Assembly: GCF_023703795.1 (NCBI RefSeq)
Contig: NZ_CP098518.1
Coordinates: forward strand, 2,542,001-2,606,000
Direction of reading: 5' to 3'
Origin: Haloplanus sp. HW8-1
Lineage (GTDB): Archaea; Halobacteriota; Halobacteria; Halobacteriales; Haloferacaceae
DNA: 64,000 nucleotides
Numbering within the stretch: the first letter of the stretch is position 1; each line of letters starts with the position of its first letter. The notes beneath the pieces were generated by a model. It did no database searches and was not told the DNA's origin. It saw only the letters and a program-made list of their open reading frames with translations. The translations under genes were made by a program, and so were the position numbers. Below, one piece after another: positions 26,832 through 34,285 of the stretch.

Positions 26832-27293
26832 TCAGGGCTCGTCGTCGAAGTCGTCGATCCGCTCGGGTTCGAACTCGTCTTCGGGGCGACCGGCGCTGTC
26901 GAGGACGCCGTCGGTCACGGTGATGGGACAGTCGACCCGGACCGCGAGCGCGATGGCGTCGCTCGGGCGGGCGTCGAAGACGAACTTCCGGGCCTCGCCC
27001 TCGTCGTACTGTTCGACGTCGACCTTGGCGTAGAAGGTTCCGTCCGCGAGGTCGTCGATCCGGATGCCGTCGACGGCACCGCCGAACTCCGTGAGCATCT
27101 CGACGAGTAGGTCGTGTGTGAGGGGCCGCTCGAACGGTTCGCCCGACAGTCCGAGTTGGATCGCACGCGCCTGATCGGCCGTGACGACGATGGGGAGATA
27201 CTCGGATCTGGCCGCAAGGAGAACCGCGGGAACGTTCGATCCGTCCTCGCTCGTGCCCACCCCGATACCGGTCACCTCGGCGGTGTGCTCCAT
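26832..27293 (-). CDS. Bifunctional nuclease family protein (DUF151/BFN)
   Basis: A 153-residue protein of the bifunctional nuclease (DUF151) family. After MEHTAEVTGIGVGTSEDGSN come the family's core segments VLLAARSEYLPIVVTADQAR, RPLTHDLLVEMLTEFG and FDARPSDAIALAVRVDCPI, in the expected order. The plant and bacterial namesakes have DNase and RNase activity, but archaeal members are uncharacterised. I use ATG 27293; upstream sequence includes a minus-strand TATA element (TATTCATACT, about 27314-27323) 26 nt away, giving a leaderless transcript. The C-terminus is highly acidic (ERIDDFDDEP). Confidence 0.88.
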   Translation of the reverse strand: MEHTAEVTGIGVGTSEDGSNVPAVLLAARSEYLPIVVTADQARAIQLGLSGEPFERPLTHDLLVEMLTEFGGAVDGIRIDDLADGTFYAKVDVEQYDEGEARKFVFDARPSDAIALAVRVDCPITVTDGVLDSAGRPEDEFEPERIDDFDDEP

Positions 27294-27336
27294 ACCCGAC
27301 CGTTCGTACGCGGAGTATGAATAGCTACGGGGAGTG

Positions 27337-27969
27337 CTACCGCCGGACGTAGAACGCGACGGCGACGAGGACGAGCGCAGCGAGGCCACCGAGGAAGAAG
27401 ACGAGTCCGGGCGGGAGGCCGGCGCCCGCGGCGTCGGCGGCGGTCGGCGCAGCCTCCGTGCTCATCGTCCCCATACCTCCGCCGTCGCCTCCCGCATCGC
27501 CCGCGCCGCCGGTTCGTGCCAGCCCCGGCAGTTCGCCGAACCGCCACTGGACGAGGAGGCTCGCGACGCCGAGGAGGCCAACGGCGCCCAACAGGCGCTT
27601 GAGCGCACTCTCGAGGCCGCCGCTCTCCGCCTCGCTCCCGGCGAACACCACGAGCGGCCGGTCGGCCGGTGCGTAGACGTTCATCTCCCGGCCTTTCTCG
27701 GAGTAGACGGTGTCGATGACCTCGATCAGGTCCGCCTCTTCGAGGTTGCCGAGGTGGTACTGTGCGTTCTGGAGGGACGTATCGACGCGGTCGGCCACGC
27801 GTGCGGGCGTATCCGGTTCGTCGTGGAGGGCCGCGAGCACCTCGCGAGCGGTGTCGGAGGACAGCGCCGACAGCAGGTCGTCGGCGTTCTCGTTATCGAG
27901 GCCGATGACGCGGGGGTCGGCCTCCTCGGCCGCCGAGGTGTCCGGGCGTGAGGGCAGCAAGTCTGCCAT
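27337..27969 (-). CDS. Membrane-anchored winged-helix (ArsR-like) transcriptional regulator
   Basis: A 210-residue protein. Residues about 25-105 form a winged helix (DLLSALSSDTAREVLAALHD, then TSLQNAQYHLGNLEEADLIE and YSEKGREMNVYAPADRPLVV). Then come a hydrophobic stretch (AVGLLGVASLLVQW), a Gly/Ala-rich linker and a clear C-terminal membrane segment (LVFFLGGLAALVLVAVAFYV). This haloarchaeal layout places a DNA-binding head at the inner membrane face, as in one-component membrane regulators. Targets are unknown. It is divergent from dpsA and precedes the bifunctional nuclease gene by 43 nt, which has its own TATA box. Confidence 0.88.
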   Translation of the reverse strand: MADLLPSRPDTSAAEEADPRVIGLDNENADDLLSALSSDTAREVLAALHDEPDTPARVADRVDTSLQNAQYHLGNLEEADLIEVIDTVYSEKGREMNVYAPADRPLVVFAGSEAESGGLESALKRLLGAVGLLGVASLLVQWRFGELPGLARTGGAGDAGGDGGGMGTMSTEAAPTAADAAGAGLPPGLVFFLGGLAALVLVAVAFYVRR

Positions 27970-28149
27970 GGGTGGCCGTACGGTGTCTCCCGGTACAAAC
28001 CTTCCTCTCTTCTCCTGTCAGTCCCGAGGATCCCCCGATCCCATACGGCAAAGAGAACCGCCAAAAACTCCGATATCGGCCGTCTCAAATCGTGACAACC
28101 ACCCGCAGCGAAAAAGGGTAAGTGGGTGGAGCCCCTACGAAAACACGCA

Positions 28150-28698
28150 ATGAGCACGCAAGAATCCGTCCGACAGCAGGCCGATTCGGTCGAAGCCAGC
28201 GACGCACTCCGGCTCGATCAGGAAAAAGTCGAACAGCTCGTCGAGGCGCTCAACACCGACCTCGCGGCGACGTACGTCCTCTACCACCAGCTGAAAAAGC
28301 ACCACTGGAACGTCGAGGGCGCGGAGTTCCTCGAAATCCACGAGTATCTCGGCGAGGCCGCCGGGGACGCTGAGGCGGCCGCGGACGAACTCGCCGAGCG
28401 TGCCCAGGCGCTCGGCGGCGTCCCGCTCGCCGGCGGCAAGCGTCTCGAGGAGCACGCCCCCGTCACACCCGAGGACGACGACGTCTACGACATCCGGACC
28501 TCGCTTCACAACGACATGGAGATGTACGGCGATATCATCGAGACGGTGCGCGACCACGTCGAACTGGCCGAGGGGCTCGGTGACCACGCCACCGCCCAGA
28601 TGCTCCGCGAGCAACTCGTGACGCTCGAAGAACACGCTCATCACCTCGAACATTATCTCGAAGACGACACGCTCGTCCTCGACGCCGCGACGAACTGA
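28150..28698 (+). CDS. dpsA: DNA protection/iron storage protein DpsA
   Basis: A 182-residue ferritin-like Dps protein. After MSTQESVRQQADSVEASDAL come four helices, with the ferroxidase-side motif YHQLKKHHWNVEGAEFLEIH and the second-shell EYLGEAAGDAEAAADELAER. Dps dodecamers oxidise ferrous iron with peroxide, store it and protect DNA; haloarchaeal DpsA is mainly an iron store. ATG 28150 is chosen over 28126 because it is directly followed by the conserved MSTQ opening. An AT-rich element (AAAAAGGGTAAG, about 28111-28122) lies around 33 nt before it. No iron box of the type at 23582 or 29902 is visible in its upstream region. Confidence 0.95.
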   Translation: MSTQESVRQQADSVEASDALRLDQEKVEQLVEALNTDLAATYVLYHQLKKHHWNVEGAEFLEIHEYLGEAAGDAEAAADELAERAQALGGVPLAGGKRLEEHAPVTPEDDDVYDIRTSLHNDMEMYGDIIETVRDHVELAEGLGDHATAQMLREQLVTLEEHAHHLEHYLEDDTLVLDAATN

Positions 28699-28782
28699 GA
28701 TCGACGCAGTCTGCTGACGGACGACGCCCGACAGGTCCCGTTTCCGACGCCGTCATCGATTCCTCCCGCCGACGCCGTCGGC

Positions 28783-29556
28783 CTACCCACACCGGGTGAG
28801 GTGGGCCCTGACGTTGCGCTGGCACCGCTCGCACGTCGACGCCAGCGTCGCCACGCCGTCGAGAACCGGGTAGTCGACCGGGAGGTCCTCGTAGAGGAAG
28901 GCGACGAGACACCGGTGTCCGAGGCCGACCTTCGCGTGTTCGCTCGTCGACCCGTCGAGAAACGCCTGCCGGTCCCGTGCGCGCTCCGCACACCGGTCGA
29001 GATGGTCGTCGAGACGGACGTGTCGTGCCTGCAGGGCGTCGAACCCGAGCGCCCGCAGGGGTGTCTCGTCGGCCCGCTCCAGCCACTCACGGATCGCGGT
29101 GAACGCTTCGCTCGCGGCCTCGAGCGAGGCCGCCTCGCGCTCCAGTGCCGTGGCCATCGTCCGGAGTTGCCACCGCCGCTCGGTCGCCGCCTCGATCAAC
29201 TGGTCACGAAACTGGGCGGTGAACGTTGCCCCCGTCGTCGGCGCCAGCGCGACCGCCACCTCCTCGCCGAGTTCGGCCGCCAGCGTCTCGAAGACGGAGG
29301 CGTCGTCGTCGACGCCCTCGATCGACCGCACCGTCGCCTCGAACGCCTCCCGGACCGCCGCAGCGCCACCGCTCCGACGCGTCGTCGCGGCGAGCGTCGT
29401 TCCGACCGGCCCCGGTGCCTCTCCGCCTCCCGCGTCGGTCGCCACGTCCCGCACCCGGTCGACGAACGTCTCGTAGGCTGCGACCTTCGCGTCCACCGTC
29501 ACCTGCTCCGCGTCGACCCGTTCTCTGGCCGCCGGCACGTGCGTCTCACCGATCAC
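28783..29556 (-). CDS. Haloarchaeal protein of unknown function with a C-terminal Cys cluster
   Basis: A 257-residue protein starting at the GTG at 29556, which overlaps the TGA of the upstream gene (GTGA) and follows a GGAGG Shine-Dalgarno-like sequence. It is largely alpha-helical with Ala/Glu/Arg-rich segments such as VDAKVAAYETFVDRVRDVAT and TMATALEREAASLEAASEAF, which could form coiled coils, and it ends in STCERCQRNVRAHLTRCG, a CXXC plus Cys cluster able to bind metal. No signal peptide or membrane segment. I do not recognise a named family with certainty; similar proteins occur only in haloarchaea as far as I know. It lies in an operon headed by a DtxR-type box, so iron control is likely. 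Confidence 0.7.
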   Translation of the reverse strand: MIGETHVPAARERVDAEQVTVDAKVAAYETFVDRVRDVATDAGGGEAPGPVGTTLAATTRRSGGAAAVREAFEATVRSIEGVDDDASVFETLAAELGEEVAVALAPTTGATFTAQFRDQLIEAATERRWQLRTMATALEREAASLEAASEAFTAIREWLERADETPLRALGFDALQARHVRLDDHLDRCAERARDRQAFLDGSTSEHAKVGLGHRCLVAFLYEDLPVDYPVLDGVATLASTCERCQRNVRAHLTRCG

Positions 29557-29897
29557 GACTTCCTCCCCGCCGAGGTTGCCCCGAGACGCCCTTGTCCGGA
29601 TGCCGTATCGTGGCTCGCCGACGCCGACCGGGACTCGCGAACGACCGGGTCCACCAACGCCAACGCGGGATCCCACCGTCGAAGCGCCGCCCGATACGCG
29701 CGGGTCAACCGGGCGGCCGTCGCGGCCGTCTCACGGTCGGGATACCGGAGTCCGACGACCGGTACCGGCTCCATGCCGGTTCGGGCCGACGCCACGCGGT
29801 AGCGCCCGCCCTCGGCCAGCGCCTCGATACGACCTCGCGTCTCGCGGATCGTCGCGTGTCGCCCCCGGATCGACACGTCGATACCTGCCTCGACCAT
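29553..29897 (-). CDS. Small haloarchaeal protein of unknown function, iron-box operon
   Basis: A 114-residue basic-to-neutral protein beginning MVEAGIDVSIRGRHATIRET. It contains short beta strand-like segments (YRVASARTGMEPVPVVGLRY) and an Arg-rich helix (ARLTRAYRAALRRWDPALAL). No domain is recognised. The start ATG is 4 nt from a perfect DtxR-type palindrome and within 30 nt of an AT-rich TATA stretch, so translation should begin on a very short leader. The stop overlaps the GTG of the next gene, so both are one translationally coupled unit. The dense Arg content and lack of Lys fit the organism. Role unknown; involvement in iron or redox response is inferred only from the operator. Confidence 0.7.
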   Translation of the reverse strand: MVEAGIDVSIRGRHATIRETRGRIEALAEGGRYRVASARTGMEPVPVVGLRYPDRETAATAARLTRAYRAALRRWDPALALVDPVVRESRSASASHDTASGQGRLGATSAGRKS

Positions 29898-29901
29898 ATG
29901 G

Positions 29902-29917
29902 TTTAGGCTAACCTAAA
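29902..29917 (-). promoter_or_regulatory. DtxR/IdeR-type iron-responsive operator, box 2
   Basis: On the minus strand the box reads TTTAGGTTAGCCTAAA, close to the classic DtxR/IdeR core TTAGGTTAGSCTAA. The arms TTTAGG/CCTAAA are the same as in box 1 at 23582. It sits 4 nt before the ATG at 29897 and beside the TATA-like TTATTTTGTTTTAGG, in the same arrangement as box 1. The start codon itself lies in a second small palindrome, ACCATATGGT (29893-29902). Confidence 0.75.
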
Positions 29918-29944
29918 ACAAAATAAGCGTTTCGTCGACGGGAG

Positions 29945-31270
29945 CTACTCGACGACCATGACGCGCAGGTCGTTGACGTTCGTCCCCGTGGCGCCCGTGC
30001 TGAGGACCGCCTCGCGGCCGCCGAGGAAGCCGTAGGCGTTGCTGTTCGCGAGCGCACGGTGGGCGGCTGGGACGTCGTCGACGGTGTCGGCGTCGACGAC
30101 CGCGCCCGCGAAGTCGCTGCTGCCGTCGTAGCCGTCGGTGTCGACACAGGCGAGCGTCGTTGAGGACGGGAGGTCGACAGCCGCCGCCAGGGCGAACTCG
30201 GCGTTCGGTCCCCCGACGCCGTCGCCGCGGACGGTGACCGTCACCTCGCCGCCCGAGAGGAGGACCGCCGGCGATTCGATGGGGTTGCCCGTCGAGTCCA
30301 TCTCCTCCGCGACGGCGACGTGTGTCAGCGCCGCCTCCCGGGCCTCGCCCCGCACCGACGAGGAGAGGATGCAAGTGTCGTACCCCCGCTCGTGGGCCAC
30401 CTCCTGGGCGGCCTCGATGGCGGTGAAGGCGTCCGCGATCACGTGGTTGTCCACCCGATCGAAGGCGGGATCGGCGGGACGCGGCGTCTCGGGAAGGTTG
30501 CCGGCCGCCCCCTGTTCCAGCCGATCCCGGACCGCCGCTGGGGGATCGACGTCGTAGCGCCGCAACACGTCGAGGGCGTCCTCGTACGTCGATTCGTCCG
30601 GCGCGGTCGGTCCGCTGGCGATCACGCTCAGGTCGTTGCCGACCACGTCGCTGAACACGAGGCCGACCACCCGGGCGGGGGCCGAGAGTTCGGCGATGCC
30701 GCCGCCCTTGATCGTCGAGAGGTGTTTGCGTACCGCGTTGAGGTCGCCGATCTCGGCGCCCGCGTCGAGGAGTGCGTCCGTCGTCGTCTGGAGGTCGTCG
30801 AGCGAGATCCCCTCCGCCGGCGACGGGAGGAGCGCGCTCGCCCCTCCGGTGATGATCGCCAGGACCAGCGTCCGGTCGTCCGTCTCGGTGACGAGATCGA
30901 GGATCCGGTCGGTCCCCTCGACGCCCGCCTGACTGGGGACCGGGTGGTCGCCCTCCCACCGCTCGATCCGACCGCTCTCCGCGGGTTCCGGAGTGACGAC
31001 GGCGCCGGCGTCGATCCGTTCCCCGAGAACGTCCTCCAACGCCGTCGCGACGCCGTCAGCCGCCTTTCCGCCGCCCACGACGAGGATGCGATCCACGTTC
31101 GAGAGGTCGTAGGTCGCGTCGCCGACGTGGAGGCCGTCGTCGTCGAGGTGGACCGTCTCGTCGACGACGCGATCGGGGCGAGCGGCGTCGATGCCTGCAC
31201 TCACACAATCGAGCGCCGTCTCGCGCCCGCGGGTCGATGCCAGTCGACCTTCGTTCTCGAAGGAGACCAT
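29945..31270 (-). CDS. Glycerate 2-kinase (DUF4147/MOFRL family)
   Basis: A 441-residue protein with the two domains of the glycerate-2-kinase family: an N-terminal DUF4147 domain (VVGGGKAADGVATALEDVLG, WEGDHPVPSQAGVEGTDRIL, ITGGASALLPSPAEGISLDD, LNAVRKHLSTIKGGGIAELS) and a C-terminal MOFRL domain ending in LSTGATGTNVNDLRVMVVE. It phosphorylates glycerate to 2-phosphoglycerate with ATP, joining sugar or serine breakdown to glycolysis; some relatives are hydroxypyruvate-related, so the direction is inferred. ATG 31270 is used, since the upstream extension runs into the divergent TraB gene. An AT-rich element (CTTTTTACCC on the minus strand, about 31291-31300) lies before it. Confidence 0.92.
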   Translation of the reverse strand: MVSFENEGRLASTRGRETALDCVSAGIDAARPDRVVDETVHLDDDGLHVGDATYDLSNVDRILVVGGGKAADGVATALEDVLGERIDAGAVVTPEPAESGRIERWEGDHPVPSQAGVEGTDRILDLVTETDDRTLVLAIITGGASALLPSPAEGISLDDLQTTTDALLDAGAEIGDLNAVRKHLSTIKGGGIAELSAPARVVGLVFSDVVGNDLSVIASGPTAPDESTYEDALDVLRRYDVDPPAAVRDRLEQGAAGNLPETPRPADPAFDRVDNHVIADAFTAIEAAQEVAHERGYDTCILSSSVRGEAREAALTHVAVAEEMDSTGNPIESPAVLLSGGEVTVTVRGDGVGGPNAEFALAAAVDLPSSTTLACVDTDGYDGSSDFAGAVVDADTVDDVPAAHRALANSNAYGFLGGREAVLSTGATGTNVNDLRVMVVE

Positions 31271-31322
31271 ACGTCGCCTCTCTCCGACAAGGGTAAAAAG
31301 CGTGCCCCAGTAGCGGGCGGTA

Positions 31323-33002
31323 ATGAACGAGCAGGGGGCGTCGACCGGCCGGGAGGGGCGGGTTCGCGTCGTCGGAACCGCCCACGTCTCGGCCGAGAGC
31401 GTCCGCGACGTCGAGGACGCCATCGAGGACGACCGCCCCGACGTGGTCGCAGTGGAACTCGACGAGGGGCGCTACCGCCAACTGCAAGGCGAAACGCCCG
31501 ACGACATCGAACCCGGTGACCTCCTCCGGGGCAACACGGTCTTCCAGTTTCTCGCCTACTGGATGCTCTCGTACGTCCAGTCCCGCCTCGGCGAGAAGTT
31601 CGACATCGAGCCCGGAGCGGACATGATGGCCGCCGTCGACACGGCCGAACGCCTCGGTATCGACGTGGCGCTCGTCGATCGCGACATCCAGACGACGATC
31701 CAGCGGTTCTGGGCGCGGATGGGGCCCCTGGAGAAGGCACGACTCGTCGGCGGCCTCGCCTTCGGCGTCACCGACGCCCGCGGGATCGGCCTCGCGCTCG
31801 GCGTCCTCACCGGCGTGGTCGCCGGCCCCCTTCTCGGCCTGTTCGGGCCCTCGCTCGGGCTCACCCTCCCGCTGCTCACGCGGATCACCGGCGGCGTCCT
31901 GATCGCCGTCGTCGCCGGCGTTCTGGCCCACACGCTCGCCGACACCGTCCTCGGTCCCGACGAAGCGCTCGTCGCGGCGGGCGGCGTCGGCGTCGCCGCC
32001 GGCCTCCTCGGTGGCCTCGGCCTCGGCCTCGCGGACGGCGTCGTCACCTCGCTCGGCCCACTCTTTTCCCGGATCGTCGGCAGCCTCACCCTCGGCCTCG
32101 TCGGCGGCGTAACCGTCGGCCTCCTCGGTGGCTTTCTCGCCGACCGCGCCGGCTACGGCGCCGTCGAGGCCGACGACCTCGACGACTTCGAGGTGTCAGA
32201 ACTCACCGATGCCGACGTTGTCAGCGTCATGATGGAGGAGTTCCGAGCGTTCAGTCCGGCCGGCGCCCGCGCGCTCATCGACGAGCGCGACGCCTACATC
32301 GCCCACGAGCTCGTCGCCCTCCGCGAGGCGGGCCGTGACGTCGTGGCCATCGTCGGCGCGGGCCACCGCGAAGGGATCGAATCCTACCTCGAAGCGCCCG
32401 AGACGCTGCCGTCCCGGGAGTCGCTCGTCGGGGCCGACTCCGGCGGCGGCGTGCCGTGGCTGAAGGCCGCGGGCGTCCTGATCTCCCTCGGCTTCGTCGC
32501 CTTCTTCGTCCTCCTCGCCATGGCCGGCGTCCGCGACGGCTTCCTCCTCCGGCTGTTTGCCGCGTGGTTCGTCGTCAACGGCGTCTTCGCGGCCGGCCTC
32601 GCCAAACTCGCCGGCGCCCGGTGGTCGTCGACGGCCGTCGGCGGCCTCGTGGCGTGGATGACCTCGGTCAACCCGCTGCTCGCACCGGGGTGGTTCACCG
32701 GCTACGTCGAACTCCGACACACCGCGGTCAACGTCTCGGACATCGGCCGTCTCAACGAACTCCTCGGCGACGAGGAGAAGCCGATCCGTCAGCTCGTCGG
32801 CGAAATGTTCGACGTCCCCCTGTTCCGACTCATCATGATCGTCGCGATGACGAACGTCGGCAGCATGATCGCCAGCCTCCTCTTTGCCGTGTACGTCCTG
32901 CCGTTGTTCGCGACGGAGATCGGCGGGGTCGAGGGCATCTCGCGATTGATGCTCGAAGGCGCCCGCAACAGCGCCGAACTACTCTGGAGGACCGTCTCGT
33001 GA
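31323..33002 (+). CDS. TraB/PrgY family membrane protein
   Basis: A 559-residue protein. The N-terminal cytosolic part has the family signature VVGTAHVSAES and VVAVELDEGRYRQL; the second signature IVGAGHREGIESYL is near residue 345. Between them are hydrophobic Gly-rich segments, and after residue about 375 there is a membrane domain of several helices (SLGFVAFFVLLAMAGVRDGF to ASLLFAVYVLPLFA). TraB family proteins are linked to pheromone shutdown in enterococci and form an EreA/Tiki-type metallopeptidase-like fold; archaeal function is unknown. It overlaps the downstream M50 protease by GTGA and so is translationally coupled to it. Divergent from glycerate kinase. Confidence 0.9.
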   Translation: MNEQGASTGREGRVRVVGTAHVSAESVRDVEDAIEDDRPDVVAVELDEGRYRQLQGETPDDIEPGDLLRGNTVFQFLAYWMLSYVQSRLGEKFDIEPGADMMAAVDTAERLGIDVALVDRDIQTTIQRFWARMGPLEKARLVGGLAFGVTDARGIGLALGVLTGVVAGPLLGLFGPSLGLTLPLLTRITGGVLIAVVAGVLAHTLADTVLGPDEALVAAGGVGVAAGLLGGLGLGLADGVVTSLGPLFSRIVGSLTLGLVGGVTVGLLGGFLADRAGYGAVEADDLDDFEVSELTDADVVSVMMEEFRAFSPAGARALIDERDAYIAHELVALREAGRDVVAIVGAGHREGIESYLEAPETLPSRESLVGADSGGGVPWLKAAGVLISLGFVAFFVLLAMAGVRDGFLLRLFAAWFVVNGVFAAGLAKLAGARWSSTAVGGLVAWMTSVNPLLAPGWFTGYVELRHTAVNVSDIGRLNELLGDEEKPIRQLVGEMFDVPLFRLIMIVAMTNVGSMIASLLFAVYVLPLFATEIGGVEGISRLMLEGARNSAELLWRTVS

Positions 33003-33628
33003 CCCTGCGGTTCAGTTCGCGCGAACTCCGCGATCTGGCCGTCGCGTGGATTGCCCTCGGGGTCGCCTTCGCCATCTTCTTCGCCGGCGGCGGGAGCCGC
33101 GCGGTCTCGATGTTGTTGGAGGCGGGCGTCGTGGGGCCGCTCGTCGTCTCCCTGGTCACCGCCGGCCTCGGCTTTCTCCTTCACGAACTCGCCCACAAGG
33201 TCGTGGCGGTCCGGTTCGACCAGATCGCCGAGTTCCGCGCCGACTACAGTATGCTCTTTCTGGCCGTCATGAGCGCCCTCGTCGGATTTCTCTTTGCCGC
33301 GCCGGGTGCCGTCCACCACCGTGGTCGGCTCACCCCGCGGGAACACGGCCTCATCGCCCTCGCCGGCCCCGTCACGAACGGCCTGTTGGCCCTCGTCTTC
33401 GCGCCCGTCTACGTCGCCGGCCACTTCGTCGGCTCGCCCCTACTCGCCCTCGTCGGCGGCCGCGGCGTCGCGATCAACCTCTTTCTGGCCGCGTTCAACC
33501 TCGTTCCCTTCGGCGCGCTGGACGGTCGGACCGTCCTCGACTGGAGTACGGCGGTCTTCGTCCTCACCTTCGTCCCCGCCGCCGCCGTCACCGTGTTCGT
33601 GGTGTTCGTCCTCGGCATCGGGTTCTGA
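32999..33628 (+). CDS. Site-2-protease-like M50 metalloprotease
   Basis: A 209-residue multi-pass membrane zinc protease, VTLRFSSRELRDLAVAWIAL at its start. The catalytic HEXXH is in FLLHELAHKVVAV (about residues 60-68), a second conserved segment is HGLIALAGPVTNG, and the third metal ligand lies in NLVPFGALDGRTVLDW, the NPXXXXDG-like motif of S2P. Such enzymes cut membrane-embedded substrates. There is no PDZ domain. The GTG start at 32999 overlaps the TraB stop by 4 nt (GTGA), so the two proteins are made together and may act together. The longer ORF from 32456 lies inside the TraB gene in another frame and is rejected. Confidence 0.88.
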   Translation: MTLRFSSRELRDLAVAWIALGVAFAIFFAGGGSRAVSMLLEAGVVGPLVVSLVTAGLGFLLHELAHKVVAVRFDQIAEFRADYSMLFLAVMSALVGFLFAAPGAVHHRGRLTPREHGLIALAGPVTNGLLALVFAPVYVAGHFVGSPLLALVGGRGVAINLFLAAFNLVPFGALDGRTVLDWSTAVFVLTFVPAAAVTVFVVFVLGIGF

Positions 33629-33665
33629 CCGGCGCCCCCGCTCGCCGGCATTCCGAAGCCTTTTG

Positions 33666-33681
33666 CTGACTGATCGGTCAG
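33666..33681 (+). promoter_or_regulatory. Palindromic operator before the TetR-MATE operon
   Basis: CTGACTGATCGGTCAG is symmetric at 14 of its 16 positions (arms CTGAC/GTCAG around GATC). It follows a TTTTG stretch at 33661-33665 and lies 7 nt before the GTG start at 33689, where a TetR-type repressor would block its own promoter. Autoregulation and control of the MATE exporter by the encoded TetR protein are inferred. Confidence 0.65.
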
Positions 33682-33688
33682 TTACTGT

Positions 33689-34285
33689 GTGAACGCCGAC
33701 GACTCGGTCCCCGGACCGACCGACGACATCATGTGTGCGACCTATCGCGCCCTCTGTCGGCACGGCTACGCGAACCTGACGATGCAGGACATCGCCGACG
33801 AGTGGTCGAAGAGCAAGCCCGCCCTCCACTACCACTACGACACCAAGCGCGGCCTTCTGCTCGCCTTCCTCGAGCACCTCTTTACCGCCTACACCGACCG
33901 CGTCGCGGCGCCCGACGAGGGGTCGCCCCGCGCTCGCCTCGACGCCCTGATCGATGCCGCACTGGATCCGCCGCGCGCGGACGCCCACCGCGAACTCCGG
34001 ACCGCGCTGTTCGAGGTGAAAGCACAGGCCCCACACGACGAGGCGTTTCGCGAGCGACTGGAACGGTTCGACGACTACCTCGCCGCCGAGATCCGCCGTA
34101 TCGTCGCCGAGGGCATCGAGGCGGGCGCGTTCCGGGCCGACGCCGACCCGGAGATGGCGGCGGTTCTTCTCGTGACACTCGTCAACGGTGCCCACTCCCG
34201 GCGGGTCGCCCTCGGCGCCGCCGACGGCGTTCGCGACGCCATCAACGCCGCCGTCGACGACCATCTCGAGGGGGGCGTGCGATGA
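33689..34285 (+). CDS. TetR/AcrR family transcriptional regulator
   Basis: A 198-residue repressor starting with GTG. The N-terminal helix-turn-helix (DIMCATYRALCRHGYANLTM, then QDIADEWSKSKPALHYHYDT) is a classic TetR DNA-binding domain, followed by an all-helical ligand and dimer domain (FRERLERFDDYLAAEIRRIV). Start choice: the GTG is 7 nt from a palindromic operator, and no better ATG exists before the HTH. The stop overlaps the start of the MATE gene by ATGA, so the pair forms one unit and the exported compound probably is the inducer. The ligand is unknown. Confidence 0.9.
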   Translation: MNADDSVPGPTDDIMCATYRALCRHGYANLTMQDIADEWSKSKPALHYHYDTKRGLLLAFLEHLFTAYTDRVAAPDEGSPRARLDALIDAALDPPRADAHRELRTALFEVKAQAPHDEAFRERLERFDDYLAAEIRRIVAEGIEAGAFRADADPEMAAVLLVTLVNGAHSRRVALGAADGVRDAINAAVDDHLEGGVR

